DNA of 64,000 nucleotides, taken from the NCBI GenBank assembly GCA_002011075.2, contig MTMA02000006.1, forward strand, positions 984,599-1,048,598. Reading direction: 5' to 3'. This document shows, in pieces, positions 1 through 7,428 of this stretch. The stretch is from Candidatus Scotarchaeum otlingeri (GTDB taxonomy: Archaea > Thermoproteota > Nitrososphaeria > Geothermarchaeales > JDFR-13). Positions within the stretch are counted from its first letter, which is position 1. Each line of letters starts with the position of its first letter. Under the pieces are notes generated by a model that did no database searches, was not told the origin of the DNA, and saw only the letters and a program-made list of their open reading frames with translations. The position numbers and the translations under genes were made by a program.

Positions 1-120
1 CCACTGTGTATAGAAGGTATCCCACTCAGTACCCCAGAAAGTAGTCCACTGTGTATAGAAGGTATCCCACTCAGTACCCCAGAAAGTAGTCCACTCTCCA
101 TAGAACGTATCGAACTCGGT
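1..120. repeat. 45-bp tandem repeat block A (coding)
   Basis: Two identical 45-bp units (1-45 and 46-90) are followed by a third that starts the same way and then diverges after about position 110. Each unit encodes one 15-residue Trp-rich repeat of the secreted protein. The block matches block B at 490 with an offset of 489 bp (163 codons), so a segment of the gene has been duplicated. Confidence 0.9.
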
Positions 121-1620
121 CTTAATGTCATCTAAAGCTTCCGCTATATTGTTCCAATCCGCCGCTCCATCTCCATCCCAATCATATGGCCATGTGCCCA
201 CATAGCTAGCTAATGTCACTAATCGAGACCTGACATCTTCTGCGAATGTAGCTATATCCGCATAGTTAGCAGTAGGCCATGTACCGATGTCAGCGGCTAC
301 GTCGACTAATCTAGTTCTAACATCTTCGGCAAACGTTGCGATATCAGCATAGTTAGTAGTGGGCCATGTACCTACATCGGCGGCTAGGGCTTCAATCTCA
401 TCCTTTATGTCATCAAGTGCTACAGTTAGGTCTGTCCATCCGGGTCTAGCAGCTGGAGGCCATGATCCGAACCAGCTATATAGGTTACCCCACTGTGTAT
501 AGAAGGTATCCCACTCAGTACCCCAGAAAGTAGTCCACTGTGTATAGAAGGTATCCCACTCAGTACCCCAGAAAGTAGTCCACTCTCCATAGAACGTATC
601 CCACTCAGTACCCCAGAAAGTACCCCATTCTACGTAGAAGTCAGTCCATTCATCATAGAAGATAGTCCAGTTCCAATAGAACTCAGTCCAATTACCGTAG
701 AATATGCTAAAGTTCCAGTAAAAGTCGGGCCACTCAATTAGCCAGAAACCAGCATAGAAGTCACCCCATTCCCATGAGAATGGTGCCCATTGGCTCCAAT
801 TCCAGAATAGCCACTGATAATAGAAGTAATTTAATTCATATTTTGTGTCGTTGAGTGCATCAGCAAATGTTGTCCAGTTCCATACATATGCTGACGGGTC
901 ACCTAGCAAGTCGAAGAGATCAGTGAAGTTCCAGTATAACTCGAATTTTATATCTGCGAGTCCTTCTGCTATACTACTCCAGTCACTAATTAGGTCTCCG
1001 TTCCAATCGACGGGCCAGTTGCCTATCGATTCATTGATCCATGGTAACTGTATGAAATAAAAGTCGAACCACTCGTCCCAGAAGAATTCATTCCATTCAT
1101 CTAGCCAAAAGTTCAGGTAGAAATCCGTCCACTCACTGTAGAACTCCTCGAACTCAAATTTTATATCATCAAGCGCTGTACTTATGTCAGGCCAACCATG
1201 ACCTGGAGCGGGCCATTCACCCAGTATCTGGAATAGTCTATCCCATCTCTCAACGATTCTCATATCCAAATTGCTAGTAGATAAGAAAAACGCGATTCTT
1301 TTAACGGACACGCCGTCTGTTATGATTATGAAGTGTAGACCAGGCTCATCTGGCCAAACTTCAAACTTGAAATTATAGACACCCCGTGGATTCGTTGTTA
1401 CACTTCCTAAATAATGCTCATCGTCGATAGTATCCCAATAAAACCTTACCTCACTTCCTGGAGTTGCTTGTCCACTTATCCTTACCACAGTACCGACATA
1501 TCCACTTGTTGGTGACGCTGCGGAGGATACTATGGCAGCTGATGCCGTCGGCATCACTAGAAGGGTTCCAAGAAACAATGCTATTATTGTTAGTGCCAAA
1601 ATCAAATATTTTTTGTTCAT
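1..1620 (-). CDS. Secreted tryptophan-rich repeat protein, S-layer/stalk-like (C-terminus beyond window)
   Basis: I read this on the complementary strand: it is open from ATG 1620 to the window edge (540 codons, no stop). Residues 1-28 form a signal peptide ending near ASA. Residues 41-112 look like a small beta-sandwich (Ig-like) domain. The rest is modular. Motifs of the form A-L-x-D-I-K recur near residues 149, 221, 401 and 494 and start long amphipathic stretches extremely rich in Trp, Phe and Tyr. A 15-residue unit (TEWDTFYTQWTTFWG) repeats around residues 325-377 and from 500 onward. A 29-residue unit repeats at 417-445 and 446-474. Two calcium-loop-like motifs sit at 205-213 and 480-488. 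An SD (GGTG) and TATA box precede the ATG. A coiled-coil surface stalk or S-layer component is inferred. I recognise no family. Confidence 0.85.
   Translation of the reverse strand, partial: MNKKYLILALTIIALFLGTLLVMPTASAAIVSSAASPTSGYVGTVVRISGQATPGSEVRFYWDTIDDEHYLGSVTTNPRGVYNFKFEVWPDEPGLHFIIITDGVSVKRIAFFLSTSNLDMRIVERWDRLFQILGEWPAPGHGWPDISTALDDIKFEFEEFYSEWTDFYLNFWLDEWNEFFWDEWFDFYFIQLPWINESIGNWPVDWNGDLISDWSSIAEGLADIKFELYWNFTDLFDLLGDPSAYVWNWTTFADALNDTKYELNYFYYQWLFWNWSQWAPFSWEWGDFYAGFWLIEWPDFYWNFSIFYGNWTEFYWNWTIFYDEWTDFYVEWGTFWGTEWDTFYGEWTTFWGTEWDTFYTQWTTFWGTEWDTFYTQWGNLYSWFGSWPPAARPGWTDLTVALDDIKDEIEALAADVGTWPTTNYADIATFAEDVRTRLVDVAADIGTWPTANYADIATFAEDVRSRLVTLASYVGTWPYDWDGDGAADWNNIAEALDDIKTEFDTFYGEWTTFWGTEWDTFYTQWTTFWGTEWDTFYTQW
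199..372. repeat. 87-bp tandem repeat (coding, two copies)
   Basis: Two adjacent 29-codon units each start with Gly-Thr-Trp-Pro and share the core NYADIATFAEDVR. A third Gly-Thr-Trp-Pro follows at once. The unit is Ala-rich and helix-forming, unlike the aromatic 15-residue repeats on either side. Confidence 0.85.
490..624. repeat. 45-bp tandem repeat block B (coding)
   Basis: Units begin at 490, 535 and 580. The first two are the same as the units at 1 and 46. The near-identity of the DNA as well as the protein indicates recent duplication or gene conversion within the gene. Confidence 0.9.
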
Positions 1621-1663
1621 TTTTTACACCAAAAATCTTTTACAGAATATAATACTCTCGTAA

Positions 1664-1675
1664 CTATATATAAGG
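1664..1675 (-). promoter_or_regulatory. TATA box of the Trp-rich protein gene
   Basis: On the minus strand this reads CCTTATATATAG, about 45 nt upstream of ATG 1620. It predicts a 5' UTR of roughly 20 nt containing the GGTG ribosome-binding site just before the start. Confidence 0.6.
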
Positions 1676-1804
1676 CTTATTATAACTGTTAAGGGGGTCC
1701 ATATATATAGGCTGTTTATAAATTAGGGATATAATTGGGGTAAGGATTATATAGCAGCCCTAAAATATAAGGCATATATACCTCTCATAATTGGATTTTT
1801 AGAA

Positions 1805-2160
1805 ATGCATCGGCCGGCGTCTCCAGCCTCTCTCCGTGGGCCCCTCATGGATATCAGTCTACGGGGCTTGCCCGATTGGATGCGCCGGCACACACCCATC
1901 GTGCCCCATAGGGTGATATCCATCTACGGAGATCGGCTGGTTGAATTCCATATACCCTGGGTCTGTGGGAAGGGATTGAGGGGGAATCCCTTTCGGTCTA
2001 CGTTTTCTCCCTCTGCCTTCGGAAAGAGACTCCTTCAACACTCCTTAAGGGCATTTAGCCCCCTTGGAGTCTATTTGGGCCTCCTTCCTCTGGCTTTGGG
2101 AGATTGTAGACCTATCCCACTTCTCCGTGGGTATATGGCCCCCATTGCCGGCCGATGCCA
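1805..2160 (-). ncRNA. Structured RNA of unknown identity (~355 nt)
   Basis: This is a GC-rich island in an AT-rich genome with no convincing protein. The ends pair perfectly over 12 bp (1807-1818 with 2147-2158). On the minus strand there are several internal helices: a hairpin tatacccac/gtgggata, an arm closed by ggtctac/gtagacc, a hairpin aagggatt/aatccctt, a helix agccGAtctccg/cggagAGaggct and tggatatca/tgatatcca. Read on the minus strand, the mismatches become tandem G.A and G.U pairs. On the plus strand they would be U.C and A.C, so I favour minus. TATA-like sequences exist on both sides. RNase P RNA and SRP RNA were considered, but their conserved cores were not found. Confidence 0.55.
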
Positions 2161-2285
2161 CTTTTAATATTGTATGACGATGGTTTATTTGGTATCTGTG
2201 ACTTAACCAGACCCTTATCAGTTACAATATATTTCTATATCTTACTTTATTTTCTTGGCAATCCATTTCATGCTTGGTGTCCCAG

Positions 2286-2729
2286 ATGTTCGAATCAGGA
2301 ATAATAGAAAAAGATAATTTTAATATCGGAGAGATTAATCGGGAGTTTATCGAGCGGAATGGGGGCGGTGGTTCGGGAGCTATTCTCAGCTTCATCGGGA
2401 TTGTAAGGAGGAGCGGTCATATCGAAGGTAAAGGGGTTATAAGGATTCTTATTGAGGCGCATGAAGATTTAGCAAGTAAAGTTATAAAGAATATTGCCAG
2501 AGAGTTGAAGGAAAAATATGATTTGACTGATGCATTAATTATACATGCAGTGGGGGAGTTTAGTGTAGGTGAGCCCCTTGTATATGTAGGATTGGCTAAA
2601 GAGCATAGGACTGGGTTGTTTGAGGCTATGAAGGAGGCTATCGATCGATATAAGTCTGAGCCTCCATTATTCAAAAAAGAAATTTATATCGATGGTAGTG
2701 GTAAGTGGATTAGTACCGGAAAAGTCTGA
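2286..2729 (+). CDS. moaE: Molybdopterin synthase catalytic subunit MoaE
   Basis: The large subunit of molybdopterin synthase inserts sulfur from MoaD thiocarboxylate into precursor Z to form the dithiolene of molybdenum and tungsten cofactors in the cytosol. The sequence has the family's G-A-x-x-x-F-x-G-x-V-R motif and the C-terminal Y-K-x-x-x-P-L-F-K-K-E region carrying the catalytic lysines. Its length (about 147 aa) is normal. In-frame TTG (2274) and GTG (2277) lie upstream, but GGTG at 2276-2279 is well placed as SD for ATG 2286. The product could serve the aldehyde:ferredoxin oxidoreductase encoded at 18772. No moaD is in the window. Confidence 0.88.
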   Translation: MFESGIIEKDNFNIGEINREFIERNGGGGSGAILSFIGIVRRSGHIEGKGVIRILIEAHEDLASKVIKNIARELKEKYDLTDALIIHAVGEFSVGEPLVYVGLAKEHRTGLFEAMKEAIDRYKSEPPLFKKEIYIDGSGKWISTGKV

Positions 2730-2734
2730 TGAGG

Positions 2735-2762
2735 ATATTTTTAGTATGCTAATTTTTTACTT
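2735..2762 (+). terminator. Oligo-T terminator after moaE
   Basis: Two T runs (5 and 6 T) follow the moaE stop, which is typical of intrinsic termination in archaea. No hairpin is needed or seen. Confidence 0.4.
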
Positions 2763-2820
2763 TCAATATATATGTAAAATAAAGGTTATAGATTGATTAA
2801 TTATTTTTAGGTGGAAACTA

Positions 2821-3387
2821 TTGATTGAAATTCGATGGCATGGTAGGGGAGGACACGGTATAGTCGTCGCATCCGACCTCCTGGGAGAGATGCTCCTCGA
2901 GAAGAAGCTTTATACACTATCTATTCCTGTCTTTGGCGCTGAGAGACGTGGAGCCCCTGTAATGGTTGTAACTAGGATTAATAATAGGCCTATTATGAAG
3001 AGGAGCGCCGAGTCCAATCCAGATATAATTATTGTTACTGATAGACATTTGGTTGATATGGTTGATGTAACAAATGGGTTGAAGAAGGGAGGTCTCGTCG
3101 TAATAAATACTGATGAGTTTGATGAGGAATTGAGTTCGATCTTTAAAGATTTTAAGGTGGCCTATGTAAATGCTGTAGAAATAAGTGGTAAATGGGGGCT
3201 TAAATTGAGCGGCCTACCACTTGTAAATATCCCGCTTCTAGGAGCATTAATTAAGGCTACAAATCTCGTTAATCCAGATGTAGGTGAGAGAGTATTGAGG
3301 AAACATTGGAAAGGTGATTTAGGTGAAAAGAATGCATCTGTATTTAGGGAAGCCTATGAGGTGGTGAAGATTGTCGATGAATCCTGA
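2821..3387 (+). CDS. porG: 2-oxoacid:ferredoxin oxidoreductase gamma subunit (set 1)
   Basis: This is the gamma subunit of a four-subunit pyruvate-type 2-oxoacid:ferredoxin oxidoreductase, which decarboxylates a 2-oxoacid to acyl-CoA and reduces ferredoxin. The family signature RWHGRGGHG near residue 5 and the GAERRGAP segment near residue 42 are present. It starts with TTG behind an AGGTGG SD (2809-2814). It is the first gene of a gamma-delta-alpha-beta operon and overlaps the delta gene. Substrate (pyruvate or another oxoacid) cannot be fixed from sequence. A second complete set lies at 35884-38831. Confidence 0.9.
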   Translation: MIEIRWHGRGGHGIVVASDLLGEMLLEKKLYTLSIPVFGAERRGAPVMVVTRINNRPIMKRSAESNPDIIIVTDRHLVDMVDVTNGLKKGGLVVINTDEFDEELSSIFKDFKVAYVNAVEISGKWGLKLSGLPLVNIPLLGALIKATNLVNPDVGERVLRKHWKGDLGEKNASVFREAYEVVKIVDES

Positions 3388-3646
3388 AGAAATATTATAT
3401 CCAATTTCAAAACCTTCAAAAGGGTCGTCAGGACCTACTTGGATGTGGAGATTCACTAAACCAGTCATATATATTGATAAATGCACCAAATGCGGATTAT
3501 GCTGGGTATATTGCCCCGAGGCCACTATAAATATACTTGAAAATGGATTTCCAAAGATTGACTATGAGTATTGTAAAGGATGCGGTATATGCGATAATGT
3601 ATGTCCAGTAGATGCTATTGAGATGGTGAATGAGTATGGAGACTAG
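3371..3646 (+). CDS. porD: 2-oxoacid:ferredoxin oxidoreductase delta subunit, 2[4Fe-4S] (set 1)
   Basis: A small bacterial-type ferredoxin subunit carrying two CxxCxxCxxxCP clusters (KCTKCGLCWVYCP and YCKGCGICDNVCP), which passes electrons from the TPP centre toward ferredoxin. TTG 3371 or ATG 3377 may be the start. Both lie inside the end of the gamma gene, and GGTGG at about 3360 favours the TTG. The end overlaps the alpha gene, so translation is probably coupled. Confidence 0.9.
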   Translation: MSMNPEEILYPISKPSKGSSGPTWMWRFTKPVIYIDKCTKCGLCWVYCPEATINILENGFPKIDYEYCKGCGICDNVCPVDAIEMVNEYGD

Positions 3647-4826
3647 AAGAATAAGAAAAGTTTTATCCGGCAATCACGCTGCATCCTATGCCGTTAAACT
3701 TGCAAATGTAGATGTTATACCTATATATCCAATTACTCCACAAACCACTATCGTAGAGAAGATAGTGGATTTTGTTGAAAATAATGAGATGAAAGCTGAG
3801 GTTATACATGCAGATAGTGAACATAGCGCTATGGCTGCAGCTATAGGTGCATCTGCATCAGGGGCGAGGGTATATACAGCCACGTCAAGCCATGGATTAT
3901 TATACATGTATGAGATGATATGGTGGGCTGCAAATGCTAGGCTACCGATCGTAGCTGGATTCGTCACCAGATCAATAGGTCCCCCATGGAATATATGGAG
4001 CGATCATAATGACTACCTAACATTAAGGGATAGTGGCTGGATAATGTTTTTCGCATCTAGTGCACAGGAAGTATTCGATATGACTTTACAGGCATTTAAA
4101 GTCGCAGAGAACCCTAGGGTAAGGCTTCCGGTAGGTGTTGCATGGGATGGATTTCAGATTAGCCACTCCTTTGAACCGGTGGAGCTCTTGAGACAAGAGG
4201 AGGTCGATGCGTTCCTTCCCGATCCAAGAGATATTAAGCCATTATTAAATGTAGATGAACCTATTTCGATAGGTAATCTGCCTATTGCAACCGATAATAT
4301 GATGTTTAGAGAAAGTATATGGAGGTCGATGGAGCGTGCACGTGACTATATCAAGGATGTAATGAATGAATATAGAGCCCTATCTAGGAGAAATTATGGA
4401 TATTTAATCGAAGAATATAAGGCGATGGATGCAGAGACAATTTTCATAACAATGGGCGCTATCTCTGGAGATGCAAAGATCGCTGTTGATAAATTAAGAG
4501 AGAATGGCGAGAGGGTTGGATTGGCGCGGATAAGGGTTATAAGACCTATGCCTGTTACTGATCTTGTTAGACTAGGAAGGATAGCCAATAATATAGTGGT
4601 TATAGATAGAAATGTAAGTATGGGGCTAGGGGGGATATTGGCTAGGGAGATCAAATCGATATTCTATGATTTCTATGTAGAGACACCTACCTACGGATTT
4701 ATAACCGGACTTGCTGGAACAGAGGTATCCCCAGAGGACTATATCAAGATATACAGAATGGTTCTCGATGGCGAAGTTGAGCCATCCACTAATATCTGGT
4801 ATTATCATGGAGGTGTTATGAAATGA
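3630..4826 (+). CDS. porA: 2-oxoacid:ferredoxin oxidoreductase alpha subunit (set 1)
   Basis: The alpha subunit has the YPITPQT motif near residue 35 and the conserved SEHSA segment that contributes the TPP-activating glutamate. The 398-aa length is normal. The loop after the first domain reads GPPWNIWSDHND, whereas the set 2 alpha reads SAPINIHCSHDD, so the two complexes probably prefer different 2-oxoacids. The gene overlaps delta upstream and shares an ATGA overlap with beta. Confidence 0.88.
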   Translation: MSMETRRIRKVLSGNHAASYAVKLANVDVIPIYPITPQTTIVEKIVDFVENNEMKAEVIHADSEHSAMAAAIGASASGARVYTATSSHGLLYMYEMIWWAANARLPIVAGFVTRSIGPPWNIWSDHNDYLTLRDSGWIMFFASSAQEVFDMTLQAFKVAENPRVRLPVGVAWDGFQISHSFEPVELLRQEEVDAFLPDPRDIKPLLNVDEPISIGNLPIATDNMMFRESIWRSMERARDYIKDVMNEYRALSRRNYGYLIEEYKAMDAETIFITMGAISGDAKIAVDKLRENGERVGLARIRVIRPMPVTDLVRLGRIANNIVVIDRNVSMGLGGILAREIKSIFYDFYVETPTYGFITGLAGTEVSPEDYIKIYRMVLDGEVEPSTNIWYYHGGVMK

Positions 4827-5716
4827 GTAGACCACGGATAATAACTCAATTAGGGATGGAGGAACTTGCCCTCTCAGGTAACCCTGCTTGCCAAGGTTGC
4901 GGCGCATTACTAGCATTAAGGCATGTGCTTAAAGCATTGGGTAAGAACTCTATACTGGTGATACCGGCAGGATGCACCTCGATAATTTCAGGGTTTGGAT
5001 TAAAGGCAACATTTAATGTGCCAGTATTGCATATGGCTTTTGCTGCAGCTCCAGCGGCGGCCTCAGGTGTATCGAGGGCACTGAAGAAGATAGGTGTTGG
5101 GGATGTGAATGTTGTTGTCTGGGCTGGTGATGGATCGACATTCGATATTGGATTTGGGAGTTTAAGCGGCGCCGCTGAAAGAAATGAAAATATTCTGTAT
5201 ATCTGTAATGATAATGAGGCTTATATGAATACTGGTATACAGAAAAGTGGGGCTACACCTATGGGTGCATGGACCACAACTACGGTTAAAGGTAGAGAAG
5301 GCCTAAAAAAGGACTTATTCTCGATAATGCTCGATCATAGAGTGCCATATGTAGCTACAGCCTCACCCGCATATCCCCTCGATCTAGTCAGGAAAGTTAA
5401 GAAGGCGCTATCTATCTATGGATTCAAACTAATCCATTTATTTGATCCTTGTCCACCCGGATGGAGACATGAATTTAATCTGACAATTGAAGTGGCTAAA
5501 AAAGCGGTATTGAGCGGTGTATGGATCCTAATGGAGGCTGAAAATGGGGTTTTGAAGCTTAATCCACCTAGTAGCACTATGCTCGATAAAAGGAGACTAG
5601 GCGTGAAGGATTATCTCTCTATACAAGGAAGATTCAAACACCTTAGTGAAGAGGAAATTGCAGAAATACAGAAGACAGTAGATGAATATTGGGATTATAT
5701 TAAGAAGCTCCTCTAA
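4823..5716 (+). CDS. porB: 2-oxoacid:ferredoxin oxidoreductase beta subunit, TPP-binding (set 1)
   Basis: The beta subunit binds thiamine pyrophosphate and one [4Fe-4S] cluster. Visible features are CQGC near residue 23, the cysteine in AGCTS, the TPP/Mg motif GDGSTFDIG followed by NDNEAYMNTG, and the late cysteine in DPCPPGW. It starts inside the alpha stop codon (ATGA) and completes the operon. Confidence 0.9.
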   Translation: MSRPRIITQLGMEELALSGNPACQGCGALLALRHVLKALGKNSILVIPAGCTSIISGFGLKATFNVPVLHMAFAAAPAAASGVSRALKKIGVGDVNVVVWAGDGSTFDIGFGSLSGAAERNENILYICNDNEAYMNTGIQKSGATPMGAWTTTTVKGREGLKKDLFSIMLDHRVPYVATASPAYPLDLVRKVKKALSIYGFKLIHLFDPCPPGWRHEFNLTIEVAKKAVLSGVWILMEAENGVLKLNPPSSTMLDKRRLGVKDYLSIQGRFKHLSEEEIAEIQKTVDEYWDYIKKLL

Positions 5717-5755
5717 TATCTCTATTATAATCGATATATCTATATGGTGATAGTT

Positions 5756-6085
5756 ATGAGTGATATTATAGTTGTTACAACTCCCTCTATACCGGGTTAT
5801 AAAATAAAGGAGATCAAGGGAGTTGTCATGGGACTTACAGCTAGAACACGAGGCGTGGGCGGGAAGATCGTCGCCGGCTTCCAAGCATTGGCCGGGGGAG
5901 AAGTATCTGTATATACAACAGAGATGCATAAGGCTAGGGAAGAAGCGATTAATCGGATGATAGAAGAGGCAAGGAAGAGGGGCGCCAATGCCGTAGTCGG
6001 ATTGGATATAGAGACTTCTGAGGTCTTCCAAGGCGTAGTCTTAATAAGTGCTACAGGTACTGCGGTTATTGCTGAACCGGAATAA
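5756..6085 (+). CDS. YbjQ/UPF0145 (DUF74) family protein
   Basis: A small cytosolic protein of the heavy-metal-binding-domain-like YbjQ family, whose function is unsettled. Family features are an N-terminal beta strand with TTPSIPGY, a central helix (REEAINRMIEEA) and the GANAVVGLDIE segment. GGTGA at 5746-5750 is the likely SD for ATG 5756. An earlier ATG at 5744 has no SD. It lies 40 bp after the oxidoreductase operon and may be cotranscribed. Confidence 0.8.
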   Translation: MSDIIVVTTPSIPGYKIKEIKGVVMGLTARTRGVGGKIVAGFQALAGGEVSVYTTEMHKAREEAINRMIEEARKRGANAVVGLDIETSEVFQGVVLISATGTAVIAEPE

Positions 6086-6152
6086 TATTATTTATACAAT
6101 ATAATTTGAATTGATATATAACATTGTATTGATTTCAAAGTTTGAGGATGTA

Positions 6153-7016
6153 ATGTCCAGCTTAATGGCCTACCTCGAAGTTACTAAGCCTAGGCTCTGG
6201 CTTCTCCTAATATATACGGGGATTGCCGGCTACATCATAGCCTCACATGGAGATATAAATGTGAATCTTCTATCAATTCTACTTATTGCTCTTATAACAG
6301 GTACGAGCGGAGCGAATGTCGTGACCAGCTATATCGATAGAGATATTGATTCTGTTATGAATAGAACGAGGCTACGTCCCTTACCATCGAGAAGAATATA
6401 TCCAGCTTGGAAAGCTTTGGTATTTGGATTAATTTTAATTGTAATATCTCTATTCACTTCGTTGTGGATCAATATCATTGCATTCATCTTTATGGTATTC
6501 GGTTTAGTTGATAATATAATCATATATAGTGCTATATTCAAAAGAAAGAATCCTATAAATATAATTATCGGTTCATTTAGTGGAGGCGCCCCCGCCATAA
6601 TAGGATATGCCGCATATACCGGTTCCATCGACATTTTTTCATTGATTATCGCTGCATTAATAGTTCTCTGGACACCCGTGCATATATGGAGCCTAGCATT
6701 ATATTTCAAGGACGATTATAAGAGGGCAAATATACCTATGCTACCCGTGGTTATATCTGAGAAGACAGCGATAAGATGTATCGCCTCTACAGCCCTTCTA
6801 TTAGTAATATTCACCTATATTATTCCATTAACAAACCAGTTATTCCATACATGGATGTACTATCTACCCCTCACAATAATGAATATCATACTATTATACC
6901 TTGAAATAAAGTTGTTAATCCACCCCGATATCAAGATCAGCTGGAAATTGTTTAAATTCAGTAGTCCATATCTAGGTATAGTTTTCACGATAATGATGCT
7001 TATAGCATTATTATAG
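6153..7016 (+). CDS. ctaB: Protoheme IX farnesyltransferase (heme O synthase)
   Basis: A polytopic membrane enzyme of the UbiA superfamily that farnesylates heme B to heme O for heme-copper terminal oxidases. It begins with the typical YLEVTKPR helix. It carries the first Asp-rich prenyl-diphosphate motif as N-x-x-x-x-x-x-x-D-R-D-I-D-S around residue 60, and about nine hydrophobic segments follow. I chose ATG 6153, preceded by GAGG, over an in-frame TTG at 6111. It implies an aerobic or microaerobic respiratory chain, but no oxidase genes are in the window. Confidence 0.88.
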   Translation: MSSLMAYLEVTKPRLWLLLIYTGIAGYIIASHGDINVNLLSILLIALITGTSGANVVTSYIDRDIDSVMNRTRLRPLPSRRIYPAWKALVFGLILIVISLFTSLWINIIAFIFMVFGLVDNIIIYSAIFKRKNPINIIIGSFSGGAPAIIGYAAYTGSIDIFSLIIAALIVLWTPVHIWSLALYFKDDYKRANIPMLPVVISEKTAIRCIASTALLLVIFTYIIPLTNQLFHTWMYYLPLTIMNIILLYLEIKLLIHPDIKISWKLFKFSSPYLGIVFTIMMLIALL

Positions 7017-7092
7017 AGAGATAATAGGCAAGAATTGAGTTAAATCTCTAAATACTTCTAATACACTAAAATTTATTAGTAGGTGAATAAAT

Positions 7093-7422
7093 ATGCCAAC
7101 GGTTTCATTCGACGAATTCAACAAACTAGACTTGAGAGTAGTCAAGGTTATAAGTGTAGAGAGGATCCCGGGTAAAACAAAGATATACAAAGGTATCATC
7201 GATATCGGCGGGGATACCAAACAGATTGTAATAGGAGGTGCAGACTACTACCCACCAGAGTATTTCATAGGCAAATCATTCGTAGCCATAGTCAACCTTG
7301 AACCGAAAAGAATAGCGGGAATAGAGAGCAGCGGGATGCTACTAGCGGCAGTCGCGGAGGGAGATAAACCTGTATGGATAAAGCCCGATGAAGAGGTTCC
7401 AATAGGCTCACGTGTATACTAA
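7093..7422 (+). CDS. tRNA-binding OB-fold domain protein (MetRS C-terminal/EMAP-like)
   Basis: A stand-alone 109-aa OB-fold of the kind that binds tRNA, either fused to or acting in trans with methionyl-tRNA synthetase. Signature segments are FDEFNKLDLRVVKV, the GG-D-x-K-Q-I-V-I-G strand and a SSGMLLAA stretch near the end. SD AGGTG precedes ATG 7093. In archaea such free domains may act as a MetRS beta subunit. A CsaA-type chaperone is the alternative. Confidence 0.82.
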   Translation: MPTVSFDEFNKLDLRVVKVISVERIPGKTKIYKGIIDIGGDTKQIVIGGADYYPPEYFIGKSFVAIVNLEPKRIAGIESSGMLLAAVAEGDKPVWIKPDEEVPIGSRVY

Positions 7423-7428
7423 TTAAAT

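Noticed and set aside
845-1060. Plus-strand frame of 71 codons opposite the secreted protein
   Set aside because: It lies antisense to a long repeat-encoding frame with signal peptide and promoter. The antisense frame is a by-product of codon composition.
1805-2160. RNase P RNA or SRP RNA
   Set aside because: I tried to map the RNase P conserved regions (GAGGAAAGTCC, ACAGAA) and SRP helix 8 (GGAA loop, AGCAG). Only partial look-alikes occur, and the branching (a long-range helix near the 3' end) does not match either layout. The identity is left open.
1805-2167. A 120-codon open frame on the plus strand and a 60-codon frame on the minus strand
   Set aside because: Composition follows the RNA helices, residues are Pro/Arg-rich without family resemblance, and the region folds as RNA.
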